Positions 47,501-56,845 of a stretch of 64,000 nucleotides of DNA are shown here, piece by piece. Under the pieces are notes generated by a model. That model ran no database searches. It was not told the DNA's origin and worked only from the letters and a program-made list of their open reading frames with translations. A program made the position numbers and the translations under genes. Position 1 is the first letter of the stretch, and the number at the start of each line of letters is the position of its first letter. The stretch comes from Mycobacterium xenopi (GTDB lineage: Bacteria > Actinomycetota > Actinomycetes > Mycobacteriales > Mycobacteriaceae). Location: the NCBI RefSeq assembly GCF_009936235.1, contig NZ_AP022314.1:4774001-4838000 (forward strand). Reading direction: 5' to 3'.

Positions 47501-49633
47501 TTATCGCAGCGATTCTTCGAGCCACGGCGTCAGCCACTGCACCCCTTCCGGGGTGAGGTGCACTCCGTCGCTGCGCACTTGGATACCGTCGACCTTGGCG
47601 GTGTAGACACCGTCGGGACACAACTTCCTATTCAGATCTAAGATCGATACATTCGGACGTTTTCCAATTGTGCGACGCAGCAACGTGTTCCATTGGTCGA
47701 CCCGTTCAGGCTGGTCTTCTGGGTACAGGGTTCCATCCGGCTTTTCGCCGCGACGGCTGTAGGGCACGGTGGTCACTGCGACCCGAATCCCGTTGGTGCC
47801 GAGAGTATCCAGCGCTCGTTGCAGCTCACCGGCAAGATATGCGTCGAATGCCGGATCGCCGATATGAGTCCACCGTCCTTCGTTGACCCGGTCGACCGTT
47901 TCCCAGCGCCCGATGATCAGCAGTGCGACATCGGGCTGGTCAGCGGCGATTTGCGCGGACCATCTGCCGGGCCAGGCTTCGCATTCGGGTTTTTGGTCGA
48001 GCGTCTGGCCGAGATATCGATATGGCCCGCCGCGCACCAGGCTGCATCCGATGATGGTGTGATCGACGAAATGGAACCCCGGGGTCGCCGGAAGATAGTG
48101 CATCAACGTCCACGCGATCGAATCACCGAAAACCGACACGGTGAACGGCCGGTTGGGATTTCGCTGCGCCACGGGGCGAACCGGCATCGCGGCGACCGGC
48201 GGGGACGGGGTAACGGCGGCCACTTCAGATACTCCCGGTGGAAGGCTGCTCTCAAGCCCCGTATGGGGCGTTGTTCCGACCGGGACAATCAGCACCGTAG
48301 CCACGACAGCGGTACCGACTGTGGCCCCGGCCAGCGGCAACAACCGGACGCGGACCGGGCGCCACCGTCGAATAGGCTGTTCGACCAACCACCACGACGC
48401 GGCCGCCAGGGTAACTGTGACGAGGAACCGGACGGCGAACAACCGCCAGCCGGACCAGCCGGTGCGTTCCCCGTTGAGGACCAAAAAGATTGGCCAATGC
48501 CATAGGTAGATGCCGTAGGAGATGGCACCCAGCCACACCAACGGTCGCCAGGCCAGCACCCGGGCCATCGCTGTCCGCTGGTCGAGCGCCACCGGCGCGA
48601 TCACCGCGACAGCGGCGATCGCCACCCCGGTCAGCAACCCGGTGCGGAATTCGCGCGCGCTGCCGGTCGCGTAGTGTGCCGCCAGCACCAACGCCGCCAG
48701 ACCGGCGACCGGCAGAACGCGGGCGGTCCATCTGGCCCAGGGGGCCCGAACGGCAGACCGGCCACGGGTCAGCGCCGGCCAGTCGCGCACCAAGAGAACC
48801 GACGCCGCCGCGCCGGCCAACAGTGCCTGGGCGCGGGTATCGGTGCCGAAGTAGACCCGGTCGTGCGGGGCGTTTGACGACCAGGCGATCGCCGCGGCCG
48901 CCGAGCCGACCGCGCCCAGCGCGGCCACCACGAACACGATCAAGCGAACGCCGCTCAGGGTTGCCCACAGGCGGTAATGCCTGGCCCACATCGCCAGCGA
49001 TACGGCGACCGCGATCAACACCAGCGGCCAGACGAAGTAGTACTGCTCCTCGACTCCCAACGACCAGGTGTGCCGCAGCGGTGACGGTGTGGCGCCCTGG
49101 GTGAAATAGTCCGTCTTTTCAGCGACGAATCTCCAGTTCGCCATCCAGACGAATGCGGCGATGGCGTCGTCGCGTAGCTCGGCGACGGACTCTTGCGGAA
49201 GCAGGTCGCGCCCGAGCGCCACGGTCAGAACCATCAGCACGAGCGCGGGCAGCAGCCGCCGGGCACGGCGAATCCAGAAGCCGGACAAATCGATCCGACC
49301 GGTGCGTGCCAGCTCGTCGAACAGCAGCGAGGTGATCAGAAATCCGCTGAGGACAAAGAAGATGTCGACGCCGATGAAGCCGCCGCCGAGACCGGGGATG
49401 CCGCCGTGCCCGGCGAGCACCAACGTGACCGCGATGGCGCGAAGCCCGTCCAGGGCGGGAATGCCGGGGCCAGGGCGGTGACGTGCAAGCTGTGGGACCG
49501 GAGCAACCCATCGGGGCCGTCGAGCGTAGCGAACCGGGGCAGGATAAGGCCTGGCCGGTTCAGTGTTCGCTCGCCGCGCGGCTCGGCTGGCCGGCCGGAC
49601 CGCGGTGGTGTTGCTGCCGATACGTCGATGCAC
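47501..49633 (-). CDS. OafA-like membrane acyltransferase with SGNH domain (Rv0111-like)
   Basis: A 710-residue acyltransferase-3/SGNH fusion, as in Rv0111. The N-terminal membrane domain (about ten helices, residues 60-420) has ALDGLRAIAVTLVLAGHGG, GGFIGVDIFFVLSGFLITSL and SLGVEEQYYFVWPLVLIA, the last with the conserved Glu-Glu. The C-terminal extracytoplasmic SGNH domain has VSVFGDSIAWTLMHYLP (Ser), WPGRWSAQIAADQPDVALLI and the DGVHLTPEGVQW Asp/His pair. It should move an acyl group (acetyl or succinyl) onto a cell-envelope glycan or lipid. A basic 50-residue N-terminal extension is cytoplasmic. Confidence 0.9.
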   Translation of the reverse strand: MHRRIGSNTTAVRPASRAARRANTEPARPYPAPVRYARRPRWVAPVPQLARHRPGPGIPALDGLRAIAVTLVLAGHGGIPGLGGGFIGVDIFFVLSGFLITSLLFDELARTGRIDLSGFWIRRARRLLPALVLMVLTVALGRDLLPQESVAELRDDAIAAFVWMANWRFVAEKTDYFTQGATPSPLRHTWSLGVEEQYYFVWPLVLIAVAVSLAMWARHYRLWATLSGVRLIVFVVAALGAVGSAAAAIAWSSNAPHDRVYFGTDTRAQALLAGAAASVLLVRDWPALTRGRSAVRAPWARWTARVLPVAGLAALVLAAHYATGSAREFRTGLLTGVAIAAVAVIAPVALDQRTAMARVLAWRPLVWLGAISYGIYLWHWPIFLVLNGERTGWSGWRLFAVRFLVTVTLAAASWWLVEQPIRRWRPVRVRLLPLAGATVGTAVVATVLIVPVGTTPHTGLESSLPPGVSEVAAVTPSPPVAAMPVRPVAQRNPNRPFTVSVFGDSIAWTLMHYLPATPGFHFVDHTIIGCSLVRGGPYRYLGQTLDQKPECEAWPGRWSAQIAADQPDVALLIIGRWETVDRVNEGRWTHIGDPAFDAYLAGELQRALDTLGTNGIRVAVTTVPYSRRGEKPDGTLYPEDQPERVDQWNTLLRRTIGKRPNVSILDLNRKLCPDGVYTAKVDGIQVRSDGVHLTPEGVQWLTPWLEESLR

Positions 49634-49703
49634 CTCCCCGTCGGATCATGGCAAGCTTAGCCGCGGCTGAGCACCATGAGCGGAAGACACGGCGGGGCAA
49701 CAG

Positions 49704-51128
49704 CTACCCGGATGCGTAACCCAGGATCGCCTTGGTCTCCAGGTACTCGTGGAAGCCGAACTCGCTCCATTCGCGGCCGTTGCCGCTGCATTTGTAGCCA
49801 CCGAACGGCGCGTTCATGTCGAAGGCATGGTTGATGGTCACCCAGCCGGCACGGATTCTGCTGGCGACTGCCCGCGCTTTGTCGAGGTCGGCTCCCGAAA
49901 CATAGCCGGCCAGACCGTAGTCGGTGTCGTTGGCGATCTCGACGGCCTGGTCGATGTCGTCGTAGCCGAGTATGCACAGCACCGGCCCGAAGATCTCCTC
50001 GCGCGCGATGGTCATGGCGTTGGTGACGTCGGCGAAGACGGTGGGCTTGGCGTAGTAGCCGGTGGTCAGCCCGTCGGGCCGCCCTGGGCCGCCGGTGACC
50101 AGTGTGGCGCCCTCGTCGATGCCGGTCTGGATCAAGCGCTGCACTTTCTCGAACTGGGCCCGTGAGGCAAGCGGTCCGATGGCGCGGCTGTCGTCGGGGT
50201 CGCCGACCTTCACCTGTTCGGCGGTTTCGCGCGCAACCGCGACGGCTTCTGCCATGCGTGATTTCGGCACCAGCATGCGCGACGGCGCGTTGCAGCTCTG
50301 GCCGGTGTTGAGCATCATGTTGGCCACGCCGGCGCGGACACTGTTCTCGAATTCCGCATCGTCGAGCACGATGTTGGGGCTCTTGCCCCCGAGCTCCTGG
50401 GTGACCCGCTTCACCGTCGGCGCGGCCTTCGCCGCCACGTCGGTGCCGGCACGCGTCGAACCGGTAAACGACACCATGTCGATGCCGGGATGGCTGGACA
50501 GCGCCACCCCCACCCCCGCGCCGTCGCCGTTGACCAGGTTGTACACGCCGGCCGGCACGCCGGCGGCATCGAGGATCTCGGTGAAAATGTAGGCCGAGTA
50601 GGGGGCCACCTCTGACGGTTTCAAGATCATTGTGCAGCCGGTCGCCAGCGCCGGATACACCTTCACCGCGATCTGGTTGAGCGGCCAGTTCCACGGGGTG
50701 ATCAGCCCGCATACCCCGATCGGCTCTTTGACCACCCGGGTAGCGCCGTGCTGTTCTTCGAACGCAAAATTCTTCAGCACGTCGATAGCGGTCATCAGGT
50801 GACCCAGGCCGAGCTGCACCTGGGGACCGGCGGCCAGCGACGGCGGAGCCCCCATCTCCTCGGTCACCGCTTCCGCGAGATCGTCGGCACGCCTTTGATA
50901 TTCGGCCAGGATCGCTTGCATCAGCTCGAGTCGCTCTTCCCGGCTGCTCTGCGACCAGCTGGCGAAGGCGCGTCGCGCCGCGGTCACCGCGGCGTCCACG
51001 TCGTCGCCCGAGCCGAGCGAGATTCGGCCGCTGACCTGTTCGGTCGCGGGGTTTTCGACGTCGAAGGGCTGTGGCCGCACCGGATCGACCCACCGGCCGT
51101 CGATGTAGAACTTCAGATATTCGCGCAT
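49704..51128 (-). CDS. Aldehyde dehydrogenase (catabolic cluster)
   Basis: A 474-residue class I/II-like aldehyde dehydrogenase. The N-terminus is LKFYIDGRWVDPVRPQPFDV. Later blocks are GLITPWNWPLNQIAVKVYPA, SFTGSTRAGTDVA, the base in VTQELGGKSPNIVLDD, the nucleophile in MMLNTGQSCNAPSRML and AREEIFGPVLCILGYDD. It resembles the broad-substrate DhaS/AldA type. GAGGAGG precedes the ATG. It is the last gene of a leftward operon, 14 bp after the ThDP enzyme gene. In context it probably oxidises the aldehyde released by C-C cleavage. Confidence 0.92.
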   Translation of the reverse strand: MREYLKFYIDGRWVDPVRPQPFDVENPATEQVSGRISLGSGDDVDAAVTAARRAFASWSQSSREERLELMQAILAEYQRRADDLAEAVTEEMGAPPSLAAGPQVQLGLGHLMTAIDVLKNFAFEEQHGATRVVKEPIGVCGLITPWNWPLNQIAVKVYPALATGCTMILKPSEVAPYSAYIFTEILDAAGVPAGVYNLVNGDGAGVGVALSSHPGIDMVSFTGSTRAGTDVAAKAAPTVKRVTQELGGKSPNIVLDDAEFENSVRAGVANMMLNTGQSCNAPSRMLVPKSRMAEAVAVARETAEQVKVGDPDDSRAIGPLASRAQFEKVQRLIQTGIDEGATLVTGGPGRPDGLTTGYYAKPTVFADVTNAMTIAREEIFGPVLCILGYDDIDQAVEIANDTDYGLAGYVSGADLDKARAVASRIRAGWVTINHAFDMNAPFGGYKCSGNGREWSEFGFHEYLETKAILGYASG

Positions 51129-51142
51129 GACGCCATCCTCCT

Positions 51143-52849
51143 CTACTGGGTTCCTTCGGCGTACCAAGTTCTGAATTCTGCGTAGTTCGGCATCTCCTCC
51201 GAGTTGGCTTTGGGGTCGATCTCGACGTGCACGACCCCCGGCCGGCCGCTGGCGTAGGCACGTTTGATCGCCGGGCCGATGTCGTGCTCGTGCTCGACGT
51301 ATTCGCCGTGGCAGCCCAGGCCTTCGGCGATTTTGTCGAAGCGCACGTTCTTGCTCCAGTGCACCCCGGGCTGCGGCGAGGGCTGGGGGAAAGTTCGCTT
51401 GTAGACACCGACTTCCAAACCCCACTGGTGGTCGACGCCCACGATGCACACCAGCGGCAGGTTCAGTCGTGCGGCGGTCTCTAATTCGGCGATGTGGAAC
51501 AGGAACGACGAGTCGCTGGTGAGCAACATGACCGGTCGCTTGCCGCCGTCGGCCACCGAAGCGCCGACGGCATAGGGCAACCCGGTGCCGAGGTGGCCGA
51601 AGTTCTGGTTCCAGATGACGTCGCGCGGTTTGGCCTGCGAATAGGTCCACTGGAAGATGACCGTTGCACCGCCGTCGCGCACCAGAATGCCCTCGGACGG
51701 AAAAGCTTTAGTTGCCTCGACCACGAAACGCGCGGGATGGATGGGTATTTGGCCGCTGGGTGCGGTCTCAGCCAATTCAGCCAACTGGTCGGCGTCCTGC
51801 TTGACCCAGCGGGCCAGGTCGGCCGACGGTGAGCGGGGGCTGTCCCCGAGCGCGTCCACCAGCTGCGGCACGACCGCCCGCAGGTCTCCGACCAGCGCCA
51901 CGTCCACCGGACGGTTCACCCCGATCGCCGTCGGATCCTGCTCGACGTAGATCCACTTGCGGATGGGGTCGTTTTGCGCCCAGTGGCGAGTCCTGCCGTA
52001 GTGGACCGGTTCGCCGAGTTCGGTGCCCAGCGCGACACACAGGTCGGAGGCGGTCACCGCCTCGACAGCCGCTGCCGAAAACCCGTAGGGGAAGGTGCGG
52101 TCCTCCAGACCCGGGATGTACGAGGTGCCGCCGGAGGTCTGGATCACCGGGCAGGCCATCAGCTCGGCGAGCGCCTTCACCGCAGTTTGGCTGCGCGACG
52201 TGTGTACGCCATGACCGACCAACAGGATCGGCGCCTTGGCGTCTTGGATCAGCCTGGCGGCCTGCGCGATTTCCCGCGCGCCCGCACCCTGGCCGACAAG
52301 GCGGTAGGTGCCGGGCGGCGGTGGTGCCGGCACCTCCAGTTCGTGCAGCAGCACATGCGCCGGGTATTCGATGTAAGCCGGGCCCGGGGTGCCCGACATC
52401 GCCCGGCGGATCGCCTCGTGAACGATTTCGTCGGTCTGGTCGGCGTATTCGATCGATGCGCTGTATTTCACCGACGGCTCCACCAGGGCCTCCTGGCGGA
52501 CGAACTGGATACGCCCGCGCCGCACCCGTCGTTCGGTGATGCGCGCGCGTTGACCGCCGATGAAGATGACCGGCGAGTTCTCCACCTTGGCGCACATCAT
52601 CGCTCCGGCCAGGTTGGCCACGCCGGGTCCGAGCGTCCCGATGCACAGGCCCGGCCTGCCCGTCATGCGTGCGGCCGCGTCGGCCATGAAGCCCGCGCTC
52701 TCCTCGTGATGCGGGGCCACCACCGCCCAGCCGCGTCGGTCGGCTTCCAGGAACATGTGCACGAAATTCGGGTCGGGGATACCGAACAGGGTGTTGACAC
52801 CCTCGGCCTCGAACAGGTCCAGAATGCGTTGGTAGACAGGCACACCCAT
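51143..52849 (-). CDS. ThDP-dependent enzyme (acetolactate-synthase/hydroxyacyl-CoA-lyase superfamily)
   Basis: A 568-residue ThDP enzyme with the three usual domains. Catalytic Glu49 (PHHEESAGFMADAAAR) and GTLGPGVANLAGAMMCA lie in the PYR domain. The ThDP/Mg motif is atypical: SDSSF at 445-449 in place of GDGSF (or the GDSAF of oxalyl-CoA decarboxylase and 2-hydroxyacyl-CoA lyase), and VDHQWG at 472-477 where NN is expected. ELETAARLNLPL between them matches the family. Adjacent to a class III CoA-transferase, it may cleave a 2-hydroxyacyl- or 2-oxoacyl-CoA. Acetolactate synthesis is less likely, since no small subunit lies nearby. Confidence 0.82.
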   Translation of the reverse strand: MGVPVYQRILDLFEAEGVNTLFGIPDPNFVHMFLEADRRGWAVVAPHHEESAGFMADAAARMTGRPGLCIGTLGPGVANLAGAMMCAKVENSPVIFIGGQRARITERRVRRGRIQFVRQEALVEPSVKYSASIEYADQTDEIVHEAIRRAMSGTPGPAYIEYPAHVLLHELEVPAPPPPGTYRLVGQGAGAREIAQAARLIQDAKAPILLVGHGVHTSRSQTAVKALAELMACPVIQTSGGTSYIPGLEDRTFPYGFSAAAVEAVTASDLCVALGTELGEPVHYGRTRHWAQNDPIRKWIYVEQDPTAIGVNRPVDVALVGDLRAVVPQLVDALGDSPRSPSADLARWVKQDADQLAELAETAPSGQIPIHPARFVVEATKAFPSEGILVRDGGATVIFQWTYSQAKPRDVIWNQNFGHLGTGLPYAVGASVADGGKRPVMLLTSDSSFLFHIAELETAARLNLPLVCIVGVDHQWGLEVGVYKRTFPQPSPQPGVHWSKNVRFDKIAEGLGCHGEYVEHEHDIGPAIKRAYASGRPGVVHVEIDPKANSEEMPNYAEFRTWYAEGTQ

Positions 52850-52851
52850 GC

Positions 52852-54069
52852 TCAGCGCTCCTTTCCGTGCCGAGCAGACGCAAAAGCCCCGTTTTCGACG
52901 GCGTGTCGGGTGCTTTGGCGTCTGCTCGCGCTGATTTCCTCGAGCACCTCGGCGGTATGGGCCCCCAACTCCGGGGCCGGCCCGGCGACCCGGCCCGGGG
53001 TGTGCGAAAACCAGGTCGGCACACCGGGAAACCGCATCCGCCCGTGCGGGCTATCCACCGTCTCGAACAGCCCGACGGCATTTAGGTGCGGGTCGTCGAA
53101 CAGCCCGTCGGGTGTGCGGATTGGCGCCGCGGGTATCTCCAGCTTGCGAAACAGCGTCAGCCATTCCGCGGTGGTGCGCTCCCGCATCGTCTGGGCCACC
53201 AGGCCGTACACCGTGTCGATCTGGCGGGCCCGCTGCTCGAGCGTGGCGTACCGGTCGCAGGCCCATGGCGGCTGCACGGCGTCGATGAACGCCGACCAAT
53301 GCTTGTCGGTGTAGATCAGCGCCGAAATGTAGCCGTCGCTGGTCTGGTAGGGGCGGCGGTTGGGGGCCAGCGCGCGCGGATAGCCGGCCGGTCCAAGCGG
53401 GGGCTCGAAGATCGCGCCGTTGGCGTGTTCGACCAGCATGAACGACGCCATGGTTTCGAACATCGCCACCTCCACCTCTTGGCCCTCCCCCGTGCGCTCG
53501 CGGTGGAACAACGCCATCATGGTGGCGTAGAGCGCCGTCAGGCCGGCGACCTTGTCGGCCATGATTGTGCCGACATAGCTGGCCTCGCCGGTCAGCATCT
53601 GCTGGACGGCCGGCAGCCCGCATTCTGCCTGGATGGTGTCGTCGTAGGCGGGCAGATCCCGGTCCGGGCCGCGGCGGCCGTAGCCGTAGCAGTTGGTGTA
53701 GACGATCGCCGGGTTGATGGCGGCGACTTCGTCATATGCGAAGCCGAGCTTGCCGATCGCCTTGGCCCGCATCGAATGAATGAACACATCTGCTGTTTCG
53801 ATGAGTGCCCGCAGCGCGGATTTGCCGTTGTCCGAGCGCAAGTCGAGTACGATGCTGCGCTTGCCGCGGTTGACGTTCGCGAATACCCCGCTCATGCCCG
53901 GCGCGGGCCCCACCGTGACGTAACGCGTGACGTCGCCCTCCGGTGGTTCGACCTTGAGCACGTCGGCGCCCATGTCGGCCATGATCTGGGTGCAGTACGG
54001 CCCCATCACCATCGCGGTGAGGTCGACCACCCGCACGCCGGCCAGCGGACCTGTGCCGGGCCTAGCCAT
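52852..54069 (-). CDS. Class III CoA-transferase (CaiB/BaiF family)
   Basis: A 405-residue family III CoA-transferase. GPLAGVRVVDLTAMVMGPYC opens the knot fold; MGADVLKVEPPEGDVTR, NRGKRSIVLDLRSDNGK and YDDTIQAECGLPAVQ follow, the last carrying the catalytic-type Asp. It moves CoA from a donor thioester to a carboxylate. I chose the ATG at 54069 (AAGGAG upstream), overlapping the SDR gene by 8 bp. The C-terminus is unusual: after AHTAEVLEEI about 25 extra residues (SASRRQSTRHAVENGAFASA and on) are encoded by a dispersed palindromic element inserted in the 3' end. Confidence 0.9.
   Translation of the reverse strand: MARPGTGPLAGVRVVDLTAMVMGPYCTQIMADMGADVLKVEPPEGDVTRYVTVGPAPGMSGVFANVNRGKRSIVLDLRSDNGKSALRALIETADVFIHSMRAKAIGKLGFAYDEVAAINPAIVYTNCYGYGRRGPDRDLPAYDDTIQAECGLPAVQQMLTGEASYVGTIMADKVAGLTALYATMMALFHRERTGEGQEVEVAMFETMASFMLVEHANGAIFEPPLGPAGYPRALAPNRRPYQTSDGYISALIYTDKHWSAFIDAVQPPWACDRYATLEQRARQIDTVYGLVAQTMRERTTAEWLTLFRKLEIPAAPIRTPDGLFDDPHLNAVGLFETVDSPHGRMRFPGVPTWFSHTPGRVAGPAPELGAHTAEVLEEISASRRQSTRHAVENGAFASARHGKER
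52871..52928. repeat. GAGCAGACGC inverted-repeat element, copy C, inside the CoA-transferase gene
   Basis: 17-bp arms with one mismatch: CGAGCAGACGCAAAAGC (52871-52887) and GCTTTGGCGTCTGCTCG (52912-52928). It is the same family as copies A and B, but located within the last codons of the CoA-transferase gene and about 22 bp before the ThDP enzyme start on that strand. It could attenuate transcription between the two genes. Confidence 0.72.
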
Positions 54070-54997
54070 GAGGCGCTCCTTCCCGTGTTTGTCGCCGGGC
54101 CATCCGGAAGCTGTAGTCGATGTGGTCGGCATGGCCGTGGGGCAGCACGGGAAACATCACCGGCGTCGATGCATCCCGGATCGCGTCGATTTGCTCGCCG
54201 ACCGTCTCGACCGACCATGAATCGCGGCACACGCCAGGAGTTTCGGCGACGGCGACCCGCGCAATCCGGCCAGCGATCGCGACCAGCATCTCACCGCTGA
54301 TCGAACAGGCTTCGTGGGCGAGCCAACCGACAGCGGGCGCCACCAACTCCGGGCCCCACGGGGGGTAGCCAGAGGTGTCGCGGCCCTGCGCCATTCTGGT
54401 CTCGGCCGCAGGCACGATCACGTTGCACTTCACGTTGTGCGCGCCGCCCTCGAGCGCCACCACATTGGACAGCCCGATCACCCCGGCCTTGGCGGCCGCG
54501 TAGTTGGCGACGCCGTGGTTGCCGTACAGCCCTCCGATCGATGACGTCAGCACGATGCGGCCGTACCCTGCCGCGCACATGTGCGGAAACGCCGGCCGCA
54601 CAACATGAAACGCACCACGCAGGTGGACATCGAGGACCGCGTCGAAGTCCTCGTAGCTCATCTGCTGCAACGAACGGCTGCGGACGATGCCGGCGTTGTG
54701 TATGAGGATGTCCAGTCGCCCGTAGCGCTCAAACGCCGCCGCGATGATCGCCGCGCCACCGGTCGGGGTCGCCACCGACTCGGTGCACGCGATCGCCTCA
54801 CCACCCGCCGACTTGATTTCTCGCACTACTTCGTTCGCGGGAGCCGCGTCGGTGCCGTCGCCGGTGAGGGCACCACCGGGATCGTTGACGACGACGTTCG
54901 CCCCCCGCGAGGCGAGCAACCGTGCGTAGGCGCGTCCCAGACCCCGGCCGGCGCCGGTTATCACTGCGACTTGATCGTCGAATCTGAGCTCAGGCAT
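54062..54997 (-). CDS. Short-chain dehydrogenase/reductase (catabolic cluster)
   Basis: A 311-residue SDR of the multifunctional-enzyme type, related to the Rv0148-like protein at 3.3 kb. TGAGRGLG is at 14-21, HNAG at 100-103, TSSIGG carries Ser152/153, and Tyr166-x3-Lys170 lies in NYAAAK. The long C-terminal extension after ISGEMLVAIAG is usual for this subgroup. It may oxidise a secondary alcohol to the ketone used by the neighbouring Baeyer-Villiger enzyme. Its start abuts the BVMO stop (no gap), and its end overlaps the CoA-transferase start. Confidence 0.9.
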   Translation of the reverse strand: MPELRFDDQVAVITGAGRGLGRAYARLLASRGANVVVNDPGGALTGDGTDAAPANEVVREIKSAGGEAIACTESVATPTGGAAIIAAAFERYGRLDILIHNAGIVRSRSLQQMSYEDFDAVLDVHLRGAFHVVRPAFPHMCAAGYGRIVLTSSIGGLYGNHGVANYAAAKAGVIGLSNVVALEGGAHNVKCNVIVPAAETRMAQGRDTSGYPPWGPELVAPAVGWLAHEACSISGEMLVAIAGRIARVAVAETPGVCRDSWSVETVGEQIDAIRDASTPVMFPVLPHGHADHIDYSFRMARRQTREGAPHG

Positions 54998-56845
54998 CTA
55001 GATTCCGAGTTCGAGGCCGTCGAGATCGCCTTGGGCGCGCCATTTCTCGAGCAATTCGCCGAAGGCGTAGAAACCCGGCCCGTAGGGCTCGCCGAGGTGG
55101 GTGCGGATGCCTTCGCCGCCACCACCGCCTTCGTTGTTGTAGTAGCCCGGGGTGCAGGTCTGGTCGAATGCCGAAGTGTCGACCGCGGTTTCGCGGATGG
55201 TCCTGATCCACTCCTCCTGGGCCCGCTGGCTGGGCTCGACGGTGACGACGCCGCGTTTGTGAGCTTCGGCGATGATGTAGGCGATGTGCTCGGCCTGCTG
55301 CTCGAGCATCGCGGTGGTGTTGGCGGCCACGCCGCCCTGGATGAAGCCGGTGTGGAACTGGTTGGGAAACCCTCGGGTCGTCATGCCGTGCAGCGTTTTG
55401 TAGCCGTCTCGCCAGTAGTCGAACAGCGACAGCCCGTCGCGGCCCTCGATCGTGTCGATGGCGTAGCGGCGGCTGATCTCCGTGGTGATCTCGAATCCGC
55501 TGGCGTAGATGATGCAGTCGACTTCGTATGCGACACCGCCGGCGAGGACCGCCGTTTCGGTGATCCGTTCTACGCCCTTCGACTCCGCTACGTCGACCAG
55601 CGTGACGTTGGGCCGGTTGAATGTGGTCAGGTATTCGTCGTTGGAACAGGGTCGCTTGCACAGGAACCGGTAGTAGGGTTTGAGCGCTTCTGCGGTCCGC
55701 TTGTCCTCGACGATGCTGTCGATGCGGCGGCGAAGACGCTCCATGACCTTGTAGTCTTCTTCCTCCCGGATCGCCATGATCTGCTCCACGGTCAGCGACG
55801 CGGGATCGTCCATGGCCGCGATCCGTGCGGTCATGTTGCGGCCCAGTTCGGTCCAGAAGTCGCAGACCAGGTCCGGTTGGTCGAACACCACCCCTTCGAA
55901 CGGGCTCCAGCGGTGGAAATTGCGCTGCCGCTCCTTCTGCCACCCCGGCTTGAGCGTTTTGACCCATTCGGGATCGGTGGGTGTGTTCCCACGCGAGTCG
56001 ACCGACGACGGCGTGCGCTGGAATACGTACAGGTGCTTGGCGTAGCGGCCCAGGAACGGCACGATTTGAATGCCGCTGGCCCCCGTGCCGATCAGGGCGA
56101 CGCGTTTGTCGGCCAGCTTATGCAGCCCCCCGCTCGAATCCCCGCCGGTGTACTCGTAATCCCAGCGGGACGAGTGGAACTGGTGGCCGGTGAAGTCCTG
56201 GATGCCGGGAATCCCGGGAAGTTTCGGCCGGTTGAAGGACCCGTTGGTCATGACGACGAAACGGGCTCGGATGTCGTCGCCGCGGTTGGTGCTGATCCGC
56301 CAGCGTTTGATCGTTTCGTCCCAGCGAAGCGCACGGACCTCGGTGGAAAAAATTGCCGAGTCGTAGAGGCCGAAATGCTTTCCGATGCGCTGACAATGCT
56401 CCCTGATCTCGGCGCCGTCGGCGTACTTCTTGGTCGGGATGTAATCCAGTTCTTCCAGCAGCGGCATGTAGCAGTACGAGTCGTTGTCGCATTGGATGCC
56501 GGGGAACCGGTTCCAATACCAGACGCCCCCGAAGTCGCCGCCCATCTCGATCACGTGCACGTCATCCACGCCGGCTTTCTTCAGGTAGGCGCCCGCTAGC
56601 AGGCCTGCGATGCCGCCACCCAGAACGGCGACGTAGATGTCCTCGCTGATCGGATCGCGGACCACCGGTGGCGAGTACGGGTCGATTTCGTAGAACTTGG
56701 CCAGCTCACCGGTCAGTTCTAGATATTGCTTGGAACCCTCGGGCCGCAAACGTTTTTCACGTTCCTGACGGTATTTCTCGCGCAGCGCATCGATGTCGAT
56801 GTCGTCGGGAGTTCTTGTTGGTTGCTCGCAATCGGGCGTGGTCAT
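54998..56845 (-). CDS. Type I Baeyer-Villiger monooxygenase
   Basis: A 615-residue flavoprotein. The FAD motif GGGIAG is at 76-81, the BVMO fingerprint FTGHQFHSSRWD at 218-229 matches FxGxxxHxxxW(P/D) exactly, and the NADPH motif GTGASG is at 253-258. A 60-residue N-terminal extension (LREKYRQEREKRLRPEGSKQ and on) is typical of the CPDMO-like branch acting on large cyclic ketones. It inserts oxygen next to a ketone, giving an ester or lactone. The ATG at 56845 is the terminal start of a 53-bp repeat array that carries serial ribosome binding sites, so its translation is linked to the upstream Rieske gene. Confidence 0.94.
   Translation of the reverse strand: MTTPDCEQPTRTPDDIDIDALREKYRQEREKRLRPEGSKQYLELTGELAKFYEIDPYSPPVVRDPISEDIYVAVLGGGIAGLLAGAYLKKAGVDDVHVIEMGGDFGGVWYWNRFPGIQCDNDSYCYMPLLEELDYIPTKKYADGAEIREHCQRIGKHFGLYDSAIFSTEVRALRWDETIKRWRISTNRGDDIRARFVVMTNGSFNRPKLPGIPGIQDFTGHQFHSSRWDYEYTGGDSSGGLHKLADKRVALIGTGASGIQIVPFLGRYAKHLYVFQRTPSSVDSRGNTPTDPEWVKTLKPGWQKERQRNFHRWSPFEGVVFDQPDLVCDFWTELGRNMTARIAAMDDPASLTVEQIMAIREEEDYKVMERLRRRIDSIVEDKRTAEALKPYYRFLCKRPCSNDEYLTTFNRPNVTLVDVAESKGVERITETAVLAGGVAYEVDCIIYASGFEITTEISRRYAIDTIEGRDGLSLFDYWRDGYKTLHGMTTRGFPNQFHTGFIQGGVAANTTAMLEQQAEHIAYIIAEAHKRGVVTVEPSQRAQEEWIRTIRETAVDTSAFDQTCTPGYYNNEGGGGGEGIRTHLGEPYGPGFYAFGELLEKWRAQGDLDGLELGI

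Noticed and set aside
49657..51408. Minus-strand 583-codon frame overlapping the ALDH and ThDP genes
   Set aside because: It is out of frame with two clearly identified enzymes and rich in Arg, Gly and Ala without motifs.
54581..56599. Plus-strand 672-codon open frame
   Set aside because: It is antisense to the BVMO and SDR genes. Its length comes from low stop density on the opposite strand.
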